The position numbers and the translations under genes are program-made. From NCBI GenBank assembly GCA_013138705.1, contig WTCF01000026.1:1-5056 (forward strand): DNA of 5,056 nt, read 5' to 3'. Below the pieces are notes generated by a model. The model saw only the letters and a program-made list of their open reading frames with translations. It was not told where the DNA came from and ran no database searches. Positions 1 through 5,056 of the stretch are shown piece by piece. The first letter of the stretch is position 1; every line of letters begins with the position of its first letter. Source of the DNA: Deltaproteobacteria bacterium. Its GTDB lineage: Bacteria; Desulfobacterota; Dissulfuribacteria; Dissulfuribacterales; UBA3076.

Positions 1-803
1 TTTCCAAGACAGGTAAGGTCCGGCATCACTTGGAAATACTCCTGGGCCCCACCCGGAGCCAGCCTGAAACCAGTAATCACCTCGTCAAATATGAGAACTA
101 TGCCCTTTTCTTCGGTCCAGTCCCGCAGTTTAGGGAGAAAGTCCTCACTTGGTGGGACTACGCCCATATTGGCAGGGACTGGTTCCACAATAATCGCTGC
201 TATCTCATCCCCCTCTCTGTCCAGGACAGTCTTGAGGGCCTTTAAATCATTAAAAGGCACAGCCAGTGTATTTGATACAACCTCCTCAGGCACTCCCGGA
301 CTTCCCGGAATACCAAGGGTCGCCACGCCGGAACCGGCTTTTACCAGGAAGGAATCCGCATGCCCGTGATAACAGCCATCAAATTTCAAGATCTTCTTTC
401 GGCCCGTATATCCCCTGGCCAGACGGACAGCGCTCATGGTGGCCTCTGTGCCTGAGTTTACCAGCCTCACCTGCTCAATGGACGGCACAAGCTCAACTAT
501 TTTCTGTGCCAGAGCCACTTCACGCCAGGTCGGCACTCCGAAACTGGTACCGGATTCCAGGGCCTCCGCGACTGCCGCCTTTACCTCAGGGTGTGCATGC
601 CCGACAATCATCGGACCCCAGGAGCAGACATAATCAATATACTGGTTCCCATCTACGTCGTATAAGAGGCAGCCATCTCCCTTCTCGACAAATATGGGAT
701 CACAGCCCACTGACTTGCATGCGCGTACAGGGCTGTTTACTCCGCCCGGAATCAGCTCCTGGGCCTTTTGGAAATAACTATTTGACAGGTGATGATGGTG
801 CAT
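1..803 (-). CDS. hemL: Glutamate-1-semialdehyde 2,1-aminomutase, N-terminal 267 codons (cut by the window edge)
   Basis: PLP-dependent cytoplasmic enzyme of the C5 tetrapyrrole pathway; it converts glutamate-1-semialdehyde to 5-aminolevulinate, the precursor of haem, sirohaem and cobalamin. My translation from the ATG at 803-801 gives a typical family start ([10 protein letters not shown] at residues 19-28), then [12 protein letters not shown] at 48-59, [14 protein letters not shown] at 61-74, the cofactor-phosphate region NSGTEATMS at 116-124, YHGHAD at 145-150, and FDEVITGFR at 239-247, whose Asp contacts the pyridine nitrogen in this fold. The window ends two bases (AA) into codon 268, exactly where the family has its catalytic Schiff-base lysine (LGK). 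About 160 residues of a usual 425-430 lie outside. A strong Shine-Dalgarno (AGGAGG, 816-811) lies 7 bases before the ATG, in the 18-base gap after tyrS, so co-transcription with tyrS is likely. The protein opens with four histidines, which is unusual but encoded. Family assignment is near certain. Confidence 0.96.
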   Translation of the reverse strand, partial: MHHHHLSNSYFQKAQELIPGGVNSPVRACKSVGCDPIFVEKGDGCLLYDVDGNQYIDYVCSWGPMIVGHAHPEVKAAVAEALESGTSFGVPTWREVALAQKIVELVPSIEQVRLVNSGTEATMSAVRLARGYTGRKKILKFDGCYHGHADSFLVKAGSGVATLGIPGSPGVPEEVVSNTLAVPFNDLKALKTVLDREGDEIAAIIVEPVPANMGVVPPSEDFLPKLRDWTEEKGIVLIFDEVITGFRLAPGGAQEYFQVMPDLTCLG

Positions 804-807
804 TTGG

Positions 808-816
808 CCTCCTCCT
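808..816 (-). promoter_or_regulatory. Strong ribosome binding site of hemL
   Basis: The minus strand reads AGGAGGAGG here, a near-perfect anti-16S match, lying wholly in the 18-base gap between the tyrS stop (TAG, 824-822) and the hemL ATG at 803. It fixes the hemL start and suggests hemL is translated independently of tyrS although it is probably on the same mRNA. Confidence 0.85.
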
Positions 817-821
817 GTAAC

Positions 822-2045
822 CTAAATTGAGCGATTAGCCTTTACCCGCAAGAATCTTCTCTTACCCACTTTCAGGACCGTTTGGGGCGACTGGACTTCA
901 ATTTCCTCAGACTGCACCTTGTTACCATCAATGCTGACTGCACCCTGTTTTATGAGTCGTCTGGCATCAGAGGTACTTTCCACAAGACCAGCCTCCTTGA
1001 GAACTCTGGGAAGATAGATTGTCTTTTCGTCTGGAGATAGCTTGAACTCCGGGATGTCATCAGGGACCTCTCCCCTGCTGAACTGGGCCTCAAAATTTGC
1101 TTTTGCAGCCTCTGCGGCCCGAGCGCCATGAAATCTTTCCACCAACTCCTGTGCAAGCCGTGTCTTCACATCCTTGGGGTGAAGACGACCGTCGGCAATC
1201 CCGTCCTTAAGCCCTTTTATCTCATCCAGATCAAGACTGCTCAGCAATTCAAAGTACCTGAACATCAGATCATCTGAAACGGACATAAGCTTTCCGAACA
1301 TATCTTGAGGCGGTTCGGTAATCCCGATATAATTGCCCAGAGACTTGCTCATCTTCTGGATCCCGTCCAGCCCTTCAAGAAGCGGCATGGTTATTACAAC
1401 CTGGGGTTCCTGTCCGTACTCTTTTTGTATATGTCGCCCCACCAACAGGTTAAAGGTCTGGTCAGTGCCCCCAAGCTCAATGTCCGCCTTTATAGCTACA
1501 GAGTCATAGCCCTGAATCAGTGGATAGATAAATTCATGTATTCCTATGGGCTTTTGGGCCTGAAAGCGCTTCTTGAAATCATCCCTCTCCTGCATCCTGG
1601 CTACAGTATGCTTGGCACACAGACGGATCATGTCTATGGACTTGATCTCCTGCATCCACACACTGTTAAAGACAACCTCAGTCTTTTCCGGGTCCAGAAT
1701 CTTAAAGATCTGCTCTTTATATGTCCCGGCATTTTCCTGTACCTGCTGAGGAGTGAGAGGAGGCCTTGTCTCGGACTTTCCGGATGGATCTCCTATCAAA
1801 CCGGTAAAATCCCCTATGAGGAACATCACACGGTGGCCAAGATCCTGGAAATGCTTCATCTTCTGTATAAGTACTGTATGTCCCAGGTGCAGATCAGGGG
1901 CGGTTGGATCAAAACCAGCCTTGATCCTTAAGGGTATGCCGGTTTTAATGGCTCTTTTCAGTTTACCCTCCAGCTCATTCTCATCGAGAACCTCCACAGT
2001 CCCTCTATGAATGAGCTCCATAGCCCTTTTCAGGTCCTGCTCCAT
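822..2045 (-). CDS. tyrS: Tyrosyl-tRNA synthetase (type 2, KMSKS form)
   Basis: Class I aminoacyl-tRNA synthetase that activates tyrosine with ATP and loads it onto tRNA-Tyr; cytoplasmic, dimeric in the family. 407 residues, a normal full length. The Rossmann catalytic domain shows [15 protein letters not shown] at 43-57 with the HIGH-type signature HLGH at 53-56, the tyrosine-pocket region [10 protein letters not shown] at 190-199, and the second signature KMSKS at 231-235 followed by LGNYIGI. A C-terminal S4 RNA-binding domain covers about 344-405 ([10 protein letters not shown], then [16 protein letters not shown]). The KMSKS version rather than the KFGKT version of E. coli TyrS places it in the second bacterial TyrRS subfamily (TyrZ-like, TyrS type 2). 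Start ATG at 2045 is 11 bases after the rny stop; only a weak AGGTG (2058-2054), overlapping the rny stop codon, precedes it, so translation may be coupled to rny. No frameshift or missing signature was seen. Confidence 0.97.
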   Translation of the reverse strand: MEQDLKRAMELIHRGTVEVLDENELEGKLKRAIKTGIPLRIKAGFDPTAPDLHLGHTVLIQKMKHFQDLGHRVMFLIGDFTGLIGDPSGKSETRPPLTPQQVQENAGTYKEQIFKILDPEKTEVVFNSVWMQEIKSIDMIRLCAKHTVARMQERDDFKKRFQAQKPIGIHEFIYPLIQGYDSVAIKADIELGGTDQTFNLLVGRHIQKEYGQEPQVVITMPLLEGLDGIQKMSKSLGNYIGITEPPQDMFGKLMSVSDDLMFRYFELLSSLDLDEIKGLKDGIADGRLHPKDVKTRLAQELVERFHGARAAEAAKANFEAQFSRGEVPDDIPEFKLSPDEKTIYLPRVLKEAGLVESTSDARRLIKQGAVSIDGNKVQSEEIEVQSPQTVLKVGKRRFLRVKANRSI

Positions 2046-2056
2046 GTTATGTACAC

Positions 2057-3619
2057 CTATTTCGCATATTCCACGGCCCTTGTCTCCCGTATCACTGTCA
2101 CCTTGATTTGACCGGGATAACTCAATTCACTCTCTATCTTTTTAGCCACCTCCCGACACAGAAACGGAGTCTCTGCATCAGACACCTTGTCACTGAGAAC
2201 AACTATGCGTATTTCACGGCCTGCCTGGATGGCATAGGACTTCTTGACACCTGCAAACGACTTGGCAATACCCTCCAAATCTTCCAGTCGCCGCACATAG
2301 CTCTCAAGCATTTCCCGCCTGGCCCCGGGCCTTGCTCCTGAAAGGGCGTCCGCAGCCTGTACAAGGACCGCCATCACTGTATCCGGTTTCACATCTTCGT
2401 GATGTGCTGCAATGGCATGTACAATATCCTGAGACTCACCATGCTTCCTGGCCAGATCGGCACCTATAATGGCATGCGGTCCTTCTACCTCATGGTCCAC
2501 AGCCTTCCCGATGTCATGAAGCAGTCCGGCCCGTTTTGCCTTTTTAACGTTGACACCCAACTCAGAGGCCATTATCCCACAAAGAAAAGCGACCTCGATA
2601 GAATGCTGCAATACATTCTGGGCATAGCTGGTGCGGAAACGAAGCTTGCCTAATAGCTTTATTAGTTCAGCATGAATCCCATAGGCTCCGATATCAAAAG
2701 CGGCCTGTTCTCCCGTCTCCCGAATAGTATTATCTATTTCTTTTTCTACCTTTTTTACCACCTCTTCAATGCGGGCCGGGTGAATTCTGCCATCAGCAAT
2801 CAGCCTCTCAAGGGCAATCCTGGCCACTTCTCTACGCACTGAATTGAAACCGGACAAAAGAACGGCTTCAGGAGTATCATCAATAATGAGATCTATGCCG
2901 GTAGCTGCCTCTATAGCCCGGATATTTCTACCCTCCCGGCCTATTATACGGCCTTTCATCTCGTCACTAGGCAAGTGTACTACTGAAACAGTCCGCTCAG
3001 CTATATATTCACCTGCATACCTGGCTACTGCCAGTGATATTATCTCCTTGGACCTTTTCTCCGCAGTATCCTTGGTCTCTGTCTCTATCTTTTTAATCAG
3101 TTTAGCCGCGTCCTGTCTAACATCCACTTCTAATGTCTCGAGCAGACAGTCCTTGGCCTCCTGAACCGACATACCTGATATCTTTTCAAGCTGGCTCCTC
3201 TGTTTATTTACCAGGCCCTTTATCTCTTTTCCCCTTTCCTCGAGGGTATGGTCTAACTGCTGTAATGCTTTTTCCTTCTCAAGGACCTCAATTTCCTTGT
3301 GGTCAACCAGCTCATATTTGCGATTTACCTGCTGCTCTTTTTGCTGTAAACGCCCTTCTTGACTGTGCAGTTCGACCTTCCACTCCTTTGTCTGGTTCTC
3401 GGCCTCTTTTTTTAATTGAAATGTTTCCTCCTGTCCCTGGATCCTGGCTTCCTTGCGCAGCCTCTCTGCCTCTGCAAGGGCATCTTTCTTTAAGCGCTCA
3501 ACTTCCTTTTTTATTGAATCAACTGTGTCAACAGTCCTGCGTTTGGCAAGCCATATGCCTGCAGCTAAGCCAACACACAGGCCCAAAATGGTCGAAACTA
3601 AAAGGTAAGAAAATTCCAT
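2057..3619 (-). CDS. rny: Ribonuclease Y, membrane-anchored endoribonuclease
   Basis: Endonuclease that starts decay of many mRNAs, held at the inner membrane. Using the ATG at 3619 the protein is 520 residues, typical for the family. Residues 1-24 are a hydrophobic anchor ([20 protein letters not shown]) followed by a basic stop-transfer AKRR; about 30-200 are a charged Glu/Lys/Gln-rich coiled coil; a KH domain lies near 210-275 with the GxxG loop in [11 protein letters not shown] (GREG at 227-230); an HD metal-dependent phosphohydrolase domain spans about 335-430 with H339, the HD pair H368-D369 (GLLHDIGKA), the HHED region at 406-409 and D424. A short conserved C-terminal domain follows, ending at TAG. 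The start at 3619 is preferred over an in-frame ATG at 3655 because GGGAGGTG sits 9 bases before it and because the anchor then begins at the N-terminus as usual. tyrS follows after 11 bases. The long non-coding stretch upstream suggests RNA-level control. Confidence 0.97.
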   Translation of the reverse strand: MEFSYLLVSTILGLCVGLAAGIWLAKRRTVDTVDSIKKEVERLKKDALAEAERLRKEARIQGQEETFQLKKEAENQTKEWKVELHSQEGRLQQKEQQVNRKYELVDHKEIEVLEKEKALQQLDHTLEERGKEIKGLVNKQRSQLEKISGMSVQEAKDCLLETLEVDVRQDAAKLIKKIETETKDTAEKRSKEIISLAVARYAGEYIAERTVSVVHLPSDEMKGRIIGREGRNIRAIEAATGIDLIIDDTPEAVLLSGFNSVRREVARIALERLIADGRIHPARIEEVVKKVEKEIDNTIRETGEQAAFDIGAYGIHAELIKLLGKLRFRTSYAQNVLQHSIEVAFLCGIMASELGVNVKKAKRAGLLHDIGKAVDHEVEGPHAIIGADLARKHGESQDIVHAIAAHHEDVKPDTVMAVLVQAADALSGARPGARREMLESYVRRLEDLEGIAKSFAGVKKSYAIQAGREIRIVVLSDKVSDAETPFLCREVAKKIESELSYPGQIKVTVIRETRAVEYAK

Positions 3620-3628
3620 GATGGGTGG

Positions 3629-3636
3629 CACCTCCC
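3629..3636 (-). promoter_or_regulatory. Ribosome binding site that decides the rny start
   Basis: The minus strand reads GGGAGGTG, followed by a 9-base spacer and the ATG at 3619-3617. The in-frame ATG at 3655 has only a poor purine stretch ahead of it and would place 12 extra, partly polar residues before the membrane anchor. The downstream start is therefore chosen. Confidence 0.8.
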
Positions 3637-3700
3637 TTCCATATAGGATGGCCACACCCCATCTCGACCCCCTTGTGGAGCGTCTGATGACGGTTACATA

Positions 3701-3727
3701 CGGATTTTAGCAGACGGTTGAAATCCG
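3701..3727 (-). repeat. Hairpin in the rny leader, overlapping an extended -10-like motif
   Basis: Seven-base perfect arms CGGATTT and AAATCCG (either strand), separated by 13 bases. A second inverted pair, CGTCTG (3681-3686) and CAGACG (3711-3716), interleaves with it, so the two stems are mutually exclusive as RNA. A heptamer GACGGTT is also directly repeated at 3689-3695 and 3713-3719. On the minus strand TGCTAAAAT (3711-3704 with its TG) resembles an extended -10 box, but no -35 is seen at the right distance. If it is a promoter, transcription would begin near 3697, about 78 bases before rny. Both readings are inference; the pairing itself is visible. Confidence 0.35.
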
Positions 3728-4052
3728 GGCCGGGATCGACCCAAAAAATGTGCTGTGACTATGAAAGGCCCGTCAGGTAGAAAACATCCCTCTTCCGAAT
3801 CAGTCCAAAGCCTTTCCCCAAGCCCCGAATTAAGATGATCAACTTCTCTTTTTTCGAGTTTTTGCTTAAGAGGATTTTGTTCGCAAAAAAATCCCCGTTA
3901 AAATAGTCCAGCTATTATTGCAAGTCGGCCGGTTTTCCAAAACACTTTTATGGCATCCTTTAACCATACAGTCAGGTCTGGCCGTTGCTCAATTTTCCCT
4001 AAACACATCACATGGATGTGCAACCTATTACCATATCCGTTTTATATATATG

Positions 4053-4070
4053 AACCCGAACGGGGTTATA
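4053..4070 (-). terminator. Weak terminator-like hairpin just after 6S RNA
   Basis: On the minus strand AACCC (4067-4063) pairs with GGGTT (4057-4053) across the loop CGTTC, and the stem can be extended by TAT/ATA past a bulged C. It begins about 10 bases after the end of the 6S closing stem. It is followed by CATATATATAAAA rather than a clean T tract, so it is at best an imperfect intrinsic terminator or a 3' processing barrier for the 6S precursor. Confidence 0.3.
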
Positions 4071-4079
4071 GCCCATAAA

Positions 4080-4256
4080 ATCCCCCACTTATGCCGTGTG
4101 GACAAAATTTATTGAACCTGGCAAACCAGGTGGGCGTCTCATCCGCTATTCGGGAAAAAGATTTCTCTCCTTCCATCCCTATGCGAAGAGGAGACCCCCT
4201 TGTAAAGAGAGTTGGCTCAACAAACTCTGCCAATCACCAACACAGCAGGGGAAACA
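4080..4256 (-). ncRNA. ssrS: 6S RNA (RNA polymerase-binding regulatory RNA)
   Basis: 6S RNA mimics an open promoter and sequesters sigma-70 RNA polymerase in stationary phase. Identification rests on fold and position. Closing stem: TTCCCC (4253-4248) pairs with GGGGGA (4086-4081), and TGCTGTGT (4247-4240) pairs with ACACGGCA (4099-4092) with one G-U, leaving a small bulge. Central bubble: on its 5' side AGAGTT (4228-4223) and AACTCT (4213-4208) can form a hairpin; on its 3' side ACCTGG-TTTG-CCAGGT (4131-4116) forms a perfect hairpin like the one in this position of E. coli 6S RNA. Apical arm: GGGGG (4199-4195) with TTCCC (4156-4152), then TCTCCT (4194-4189) with AGGAGA (4171-4166). About 177 nt, matching the usual 180. 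It lies directly after zapA on the same strand, the classic 6S neighbourhood in proteobacteria. Exact 5' and 3' ends are estimates; the primary transcript may begin up to about 18 bases upstream. Confidence 0.88.
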
Positions 4257-4275
4257 AACTCAAGTTAATTCTTCT

Positions 4276-4308
4276 ATTTTATTATAATACCACAATATGC
4301 CAACTTAA
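4276..4308 (-). promoter_or_regulatory. Promoter of 6S RNA
   Basis: The minus strand carries a perfect -10 box TATAAT at 4286-4281, with TTAAGT at 4308-4303 as a 16-base-spaced -35 candidate that overlaps the zapA stop codon. An alternative pairing is TTGGCA (4303-4298) with TAAAAT (4281-4276), also 16 bases apart. Predicted starts fall near 4274 or 4269, so the RNA would have a short 5' extension before the closing stem. This gives 6S RNA its own sigma-70-type promoter independent of zapA read-through. Confidence 0.65.
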
Positions 4309-4589
4309 TCCATTGCGGAATCAATTTTTGCAACCAATCGACTGGTTTTGCTAACGACCGTCTCTTTTAATTCCCTTAATTGATGCCTGGCTAATATATA
4401 GTCTTTACCTACGTTAAGCATGGCCAAAACCACCATCTTGTGAGGGGCCAAGCCCTTATTTAAGGTCTCCTGTTCTCTGACCTTCGCTTGAACATATTCT
4501 ACGACTTCCTTGACATCAACCTCCGGATCATCGGCCTTCAGTTCGTACACCTGACCAAAAAAATTAAATTTTATTTGTGTCGTATCCAA
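4305..4589 (-). CDS. zapA: Cell division protein ZapA
   Basis: Small cytoplasmic protein that bundles FtsZ filaments and stabilises the division ring. 94 residues, normal for the family. The N-terminal part (IKFNFFGQVYELKADDPE, about residues 6-23) matches the ZapA beta-strand FtsZ-binding region; residues about 25-45 (VKEVVEYVQAKVREQE) and the C-terminal long helix from about 52 to 90, carrying MVVLAMLNVGKDYI, give the dimer/tetramer coiled coil. The start codon is TTG: the frame has no ATG, GTG or CTG between an upstream in-frame TGA and this TTG, and the only later Met is residue 52. No good Shine-Dalgarno precedes it; the zapB-like stop codon is just 5 bases upstream, so initiation is probably coupled. 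The stop codon overlaps the -35 region of the 6S RNA promoter. ZapA identity is firm, the exact start slightly less so. Confidence 0.93.
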   Translation of the reverse strand: MDTTQIKFNFFGQVYELKADDPEVDVKEVVEYVQAKVREQETLNKGLAPHKMVVLAMLNVGKDYILARHQLRELKETVVSKTSRLVAKIDSAMD

Positions 4590-4594
4590 TTTGT

Positions 4595-4879
4595 CTAGAC
4601 GCCCAAAGGCATATCAGTTTGACGTGCTGTAGCAGTATCCTCAGCTCCCTGTGAAAATGTACTGACCTGGTCGATTTTACCCAACAGGTCCGAAACCCGA
4701 AGACGAACATTTTCCCTCTCATCCTCAAACCGGGCCAATTTATCTTCGAGTTCCTTTAGCTGTGAAGCCTGTTCCTGTGTCTGCCTGCGAAAATCATCCC
4801 GCTCAGACACCAATTGTTCACAATATCTTAATAGACTATCGACTTTATCTTCTAATAAATGAAGTTCCTGATCACTCAT
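4595..4879 (-). CDS. zapB: ZapB-like coiled-coil cell division protein
   Basis: 94 residues from the ATG at 4879, almost wholly a predicted coiled coil: residues about 5-70 show heptad-like spacing (LHLLEDKVDSLLRYCEQL, then LKELEDKLARFEDE and VRLRVSDLLGKI), rich in Glu, Gln, Arg and Leu, with no signal peptide or membrane segment. The tail after about 72 (Ser/Thr/Gln/Ala-rich) looks disordered. The pattern LEDKVDSLL..CE.L..ER resembles the short coiled-coil proteins (ZapB/TIGR02449 type) encoded immediately before zapA in many proteobacteria. In the family ZapB joins ZapA at the FtsZ ring; that role here is inferred from context and coiled coil. The start is set by GGGAGAGGG (4891-4883), whose GGAG lies 7 bases before the ATG. 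An in-frame GTG at 4918 lies inside a hairpin and is disfavoured. zapA follows after 5 bases. Coiled coils give weak homology, so the name is less certain than the gene. Confidence 0.75.
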   Translation of the reverse strand: MSDQELHLLEDKVDSLLRYCEQLVSERDDFRRQTQEQASQLKELEDKLARFEDERENVRLRVSDLLGKIDQVSTFSQGAEDTATARQTDMPLGV

Positions 4880-4897
4880 ATGCCCTCTCCCGAATTT

Positions 4898-4930
4898 AAA
4901 AACATTGTAACCGTTCACGGGATTACAATG
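4898..4930 (-). terminator. Terminator-like hairpin with T tract directly upstream of zapB
   Basis: The arms CATTGTAA (4903-4910) and TTACAATG (4923-4930) are perfect 8-base inverted repeats. Between them CCG and CGG pair again, giving an 11-base stem with a two-base bulge and a tetraloop. On the minus strand the stem is followed at once by TTTTT (4902-4898), the layout of an intrinsic terminator; on the plus strand no T tract follows. The T tract ends only 7 bases before the zapB Shine-Dalgarno, leaving no room for a promoter between. It may terminate an upstream transcript partially, act as an attenuator, or be a repeat inserted in the leader. Confidence 0.5.
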
Positions 4931-4954
4931 CCAGTTTTACGGCAACTCACCGAA
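4931..4954 (-). other. Spacer between the two palindromes upstream of zapB
   Basis: Non-coding. With its flanks it contains a small dyad, TGCC (4929-4932) and GGCA (4941-4944), overlapping the right arm of the zapB-proximal hairpin. On the minus strand weak promoter-like pieces can be found (CTTACA with TAAAAC 16 bases on), too poor to call. No clear promoter for zapB-zapA is visible, so the operon may be transcribed from further upstream, outside the window. Confidence 0.3.
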
Positions 4955-4970
4955 CTGTAAGCGTTTACAG
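4955..4970. repeat. Short palindrome related to the zapB-proximal hairpin
   Basis: CTGTAA (4955-4960) and TTACAG (4965-4970) are perfect six-base arms around GCGT. The core TGTAAGCGTTTAC differs at only two positions from TGTAACCGTTCAC at 4907-4919, so the two sites form an imperfect direct repeat about 50 bases apart. This could be a paired operator or two copies of a dispersed intergenic element. Only the sequence similarity is seen; function is unknown. Confidence 0.4.
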
Positions 4971-5055
4971 GGTGCTGCAGATGCGAGGCGGAGGGTACGC
5001 AGACGTACTCCCTGTACTTCAAGTGCCCGACAACAAAGCAGATGCGGTGCCCTGT
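4967..5055. repeat. REP-like palindromic intergenic element (candidate)
   Basis: The block is bounded by inverted ends ACAGGG (4967-4972) and CCCTGT (5050-5055). Inside, GCAGATGCG occurs twice in direct orientation (4977-4985 and 5038-5046), and GTACG (4995-4999) pairs with CGTAC (5004-5008) over a CAGA loop, extendable by imperfect G/C pairs. No open frame or gene signature is present. The architecture resembles dispersed extragenic palindromic repeats that I associate with Desulfobacterota intergenic DNA, but copy number cannot be judged from one window. The element may continue past the right edge. Confidence 0.45.
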
Positions 5056-5056
5056 G

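Larger units (their letters stand above)
3637..4079 (-). other. Long intergenic leader between 6S RNA and rny, no convincing gene
   Basis: About 440 bases without a supported coding region on either strand. It holds several short dyads: AACCC/GGGTT at 4067-4053, CACATC/GATGTG at 4004-4020, GGATTTT/AAAATCC at 3872-3894 and the rny-proximal pair at 3681-3727. A weak promoter candidate on the minus strand is AATAAT (3919-3914) with TGC directly before it and TTGGAA 15 bases upstream; its spacing is short. A minus-strand open frame at 3911-3759 has no ATG or GTG near its start. In many related genomes a 5-formyltetrahydrofolate cyclo-ligase gene follows 6S RNA; I see no such gene here. The stretch most likely carries the end of the 6S transcript, the rny promoter and a structured 5' leader. 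Confidence 0.55.

Noticed and set aside
266..820. 184-codon open frame on the plus strand
   Set aside because: Antisense to hemL; Pro/Arg/Ser-rich composition typical of a shadow frame and no recognisable motif.
1305..1931. 208-codon open frame on the plus strand
   Set aside because: It lies entirely antisense to tyrS, whose signatures are unambiguous; its translation shows no domain and it is a shadow of the real gene.
3620..3655. Upstream in-frame ATG for rny at 3655
   Set aside because: Weak ribosome binding site and 12 extra residues before the membrane anchor; the ATG at 3619 has a strong site and gives the usual family N-terminus and length.
3872..3894. GGATTTT/AAAATCC dyad as an intrinsic terminator
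   Set aside because: The T tract is part of the stem itself rather than following it, and the stem is A/T-dominated; kept only as a dyad in the intergenic description.
4091..4354. Plus-strand open frames across 4091-4354 and 3918-4115
   Set aside because: They run antisense through the 6S RNA, its promoter and the zapA end, have no ribosome binding site and no protein-like pattern.
4880..4918. GTG start for the zapB-like gene at 4918
   Set aside because: It lies inside a stable hairpin, lacks a binding site and adds residues unlike the family; the ATG at 4879 has GGGAGAGGG ahead.
1..5056. CRISPR array, mobile element gene, tRNA or toxin-antitoxin pair
   Set aside because: No regularly spaced repeats, no transposase or integrase motif, no tRNA cloverleaf and no small paired ORFs were found on either strand.

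Overview
The window reads as a conserved housekeeping block from a Gram-negative bacterium, most likely a member of the Desulfobacterota (former Deltaproteobacteria). This rests on gene order (zapB-like, zapA, 6S RNA, rny), the presence of both RNase Y and ZapA, and a repeat-rich intergenic style at the right edge. It is inferred from memory of such genomes, not from a database search. All recognisable genes lie on the minus strand, so the biological order runs from right to left. No phage, transposon, CRISPR or defence gene is visible.

Layout in transcription order. At 5056-4931 there is non-coding DNA with short palindromes and a REP-like palindromic block. At 4930-4898 a terminator-like hairpin sits just before a small coiled-coil gene, zapB-like (4879-4595). 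Five bases later comes zapA (4589-4305), which appears to start at TTG. A promoter overlapping the end of zapA drives a 6S RNA (ssrS, about 4256-4080) whose closing stem, central-bubble hairpins and apical arm can be traced by base pairing. About 460 bases of DNA without a convincing gene (4079-3620) then lead to rny (3619-2057), with several hairpins and only weak promoter candidates. After rny, tyrS (2045-822) and hemL (803 to the left edge, incomplete) follow with gaps of 11 and 18 bases, so rny-tyrS-hemL looks like one transcript.

How the genes work together. The right half serves division (ZapB-like and ZapA, FtsZ-ring factors) and global transcription control in stationary phase (6S RNA sequesters housekeeping RNA polymerase). 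The left half serves mRNA turnover (RNase Y), charging of tRNA-Tyr, and the C5 route to tetrapyrroles (HemL uses glutamate-1-semialdehyde derived from glutamyl-tRNA).

I did not find an undescribed system. The items most worth a second look are the palindromic repeats and terminator-like hairpin ahead of zapB, the long structured leader of rny with an open frame that lacks a normal start codon, and the clearly folded 6S RNA with its own promoter.
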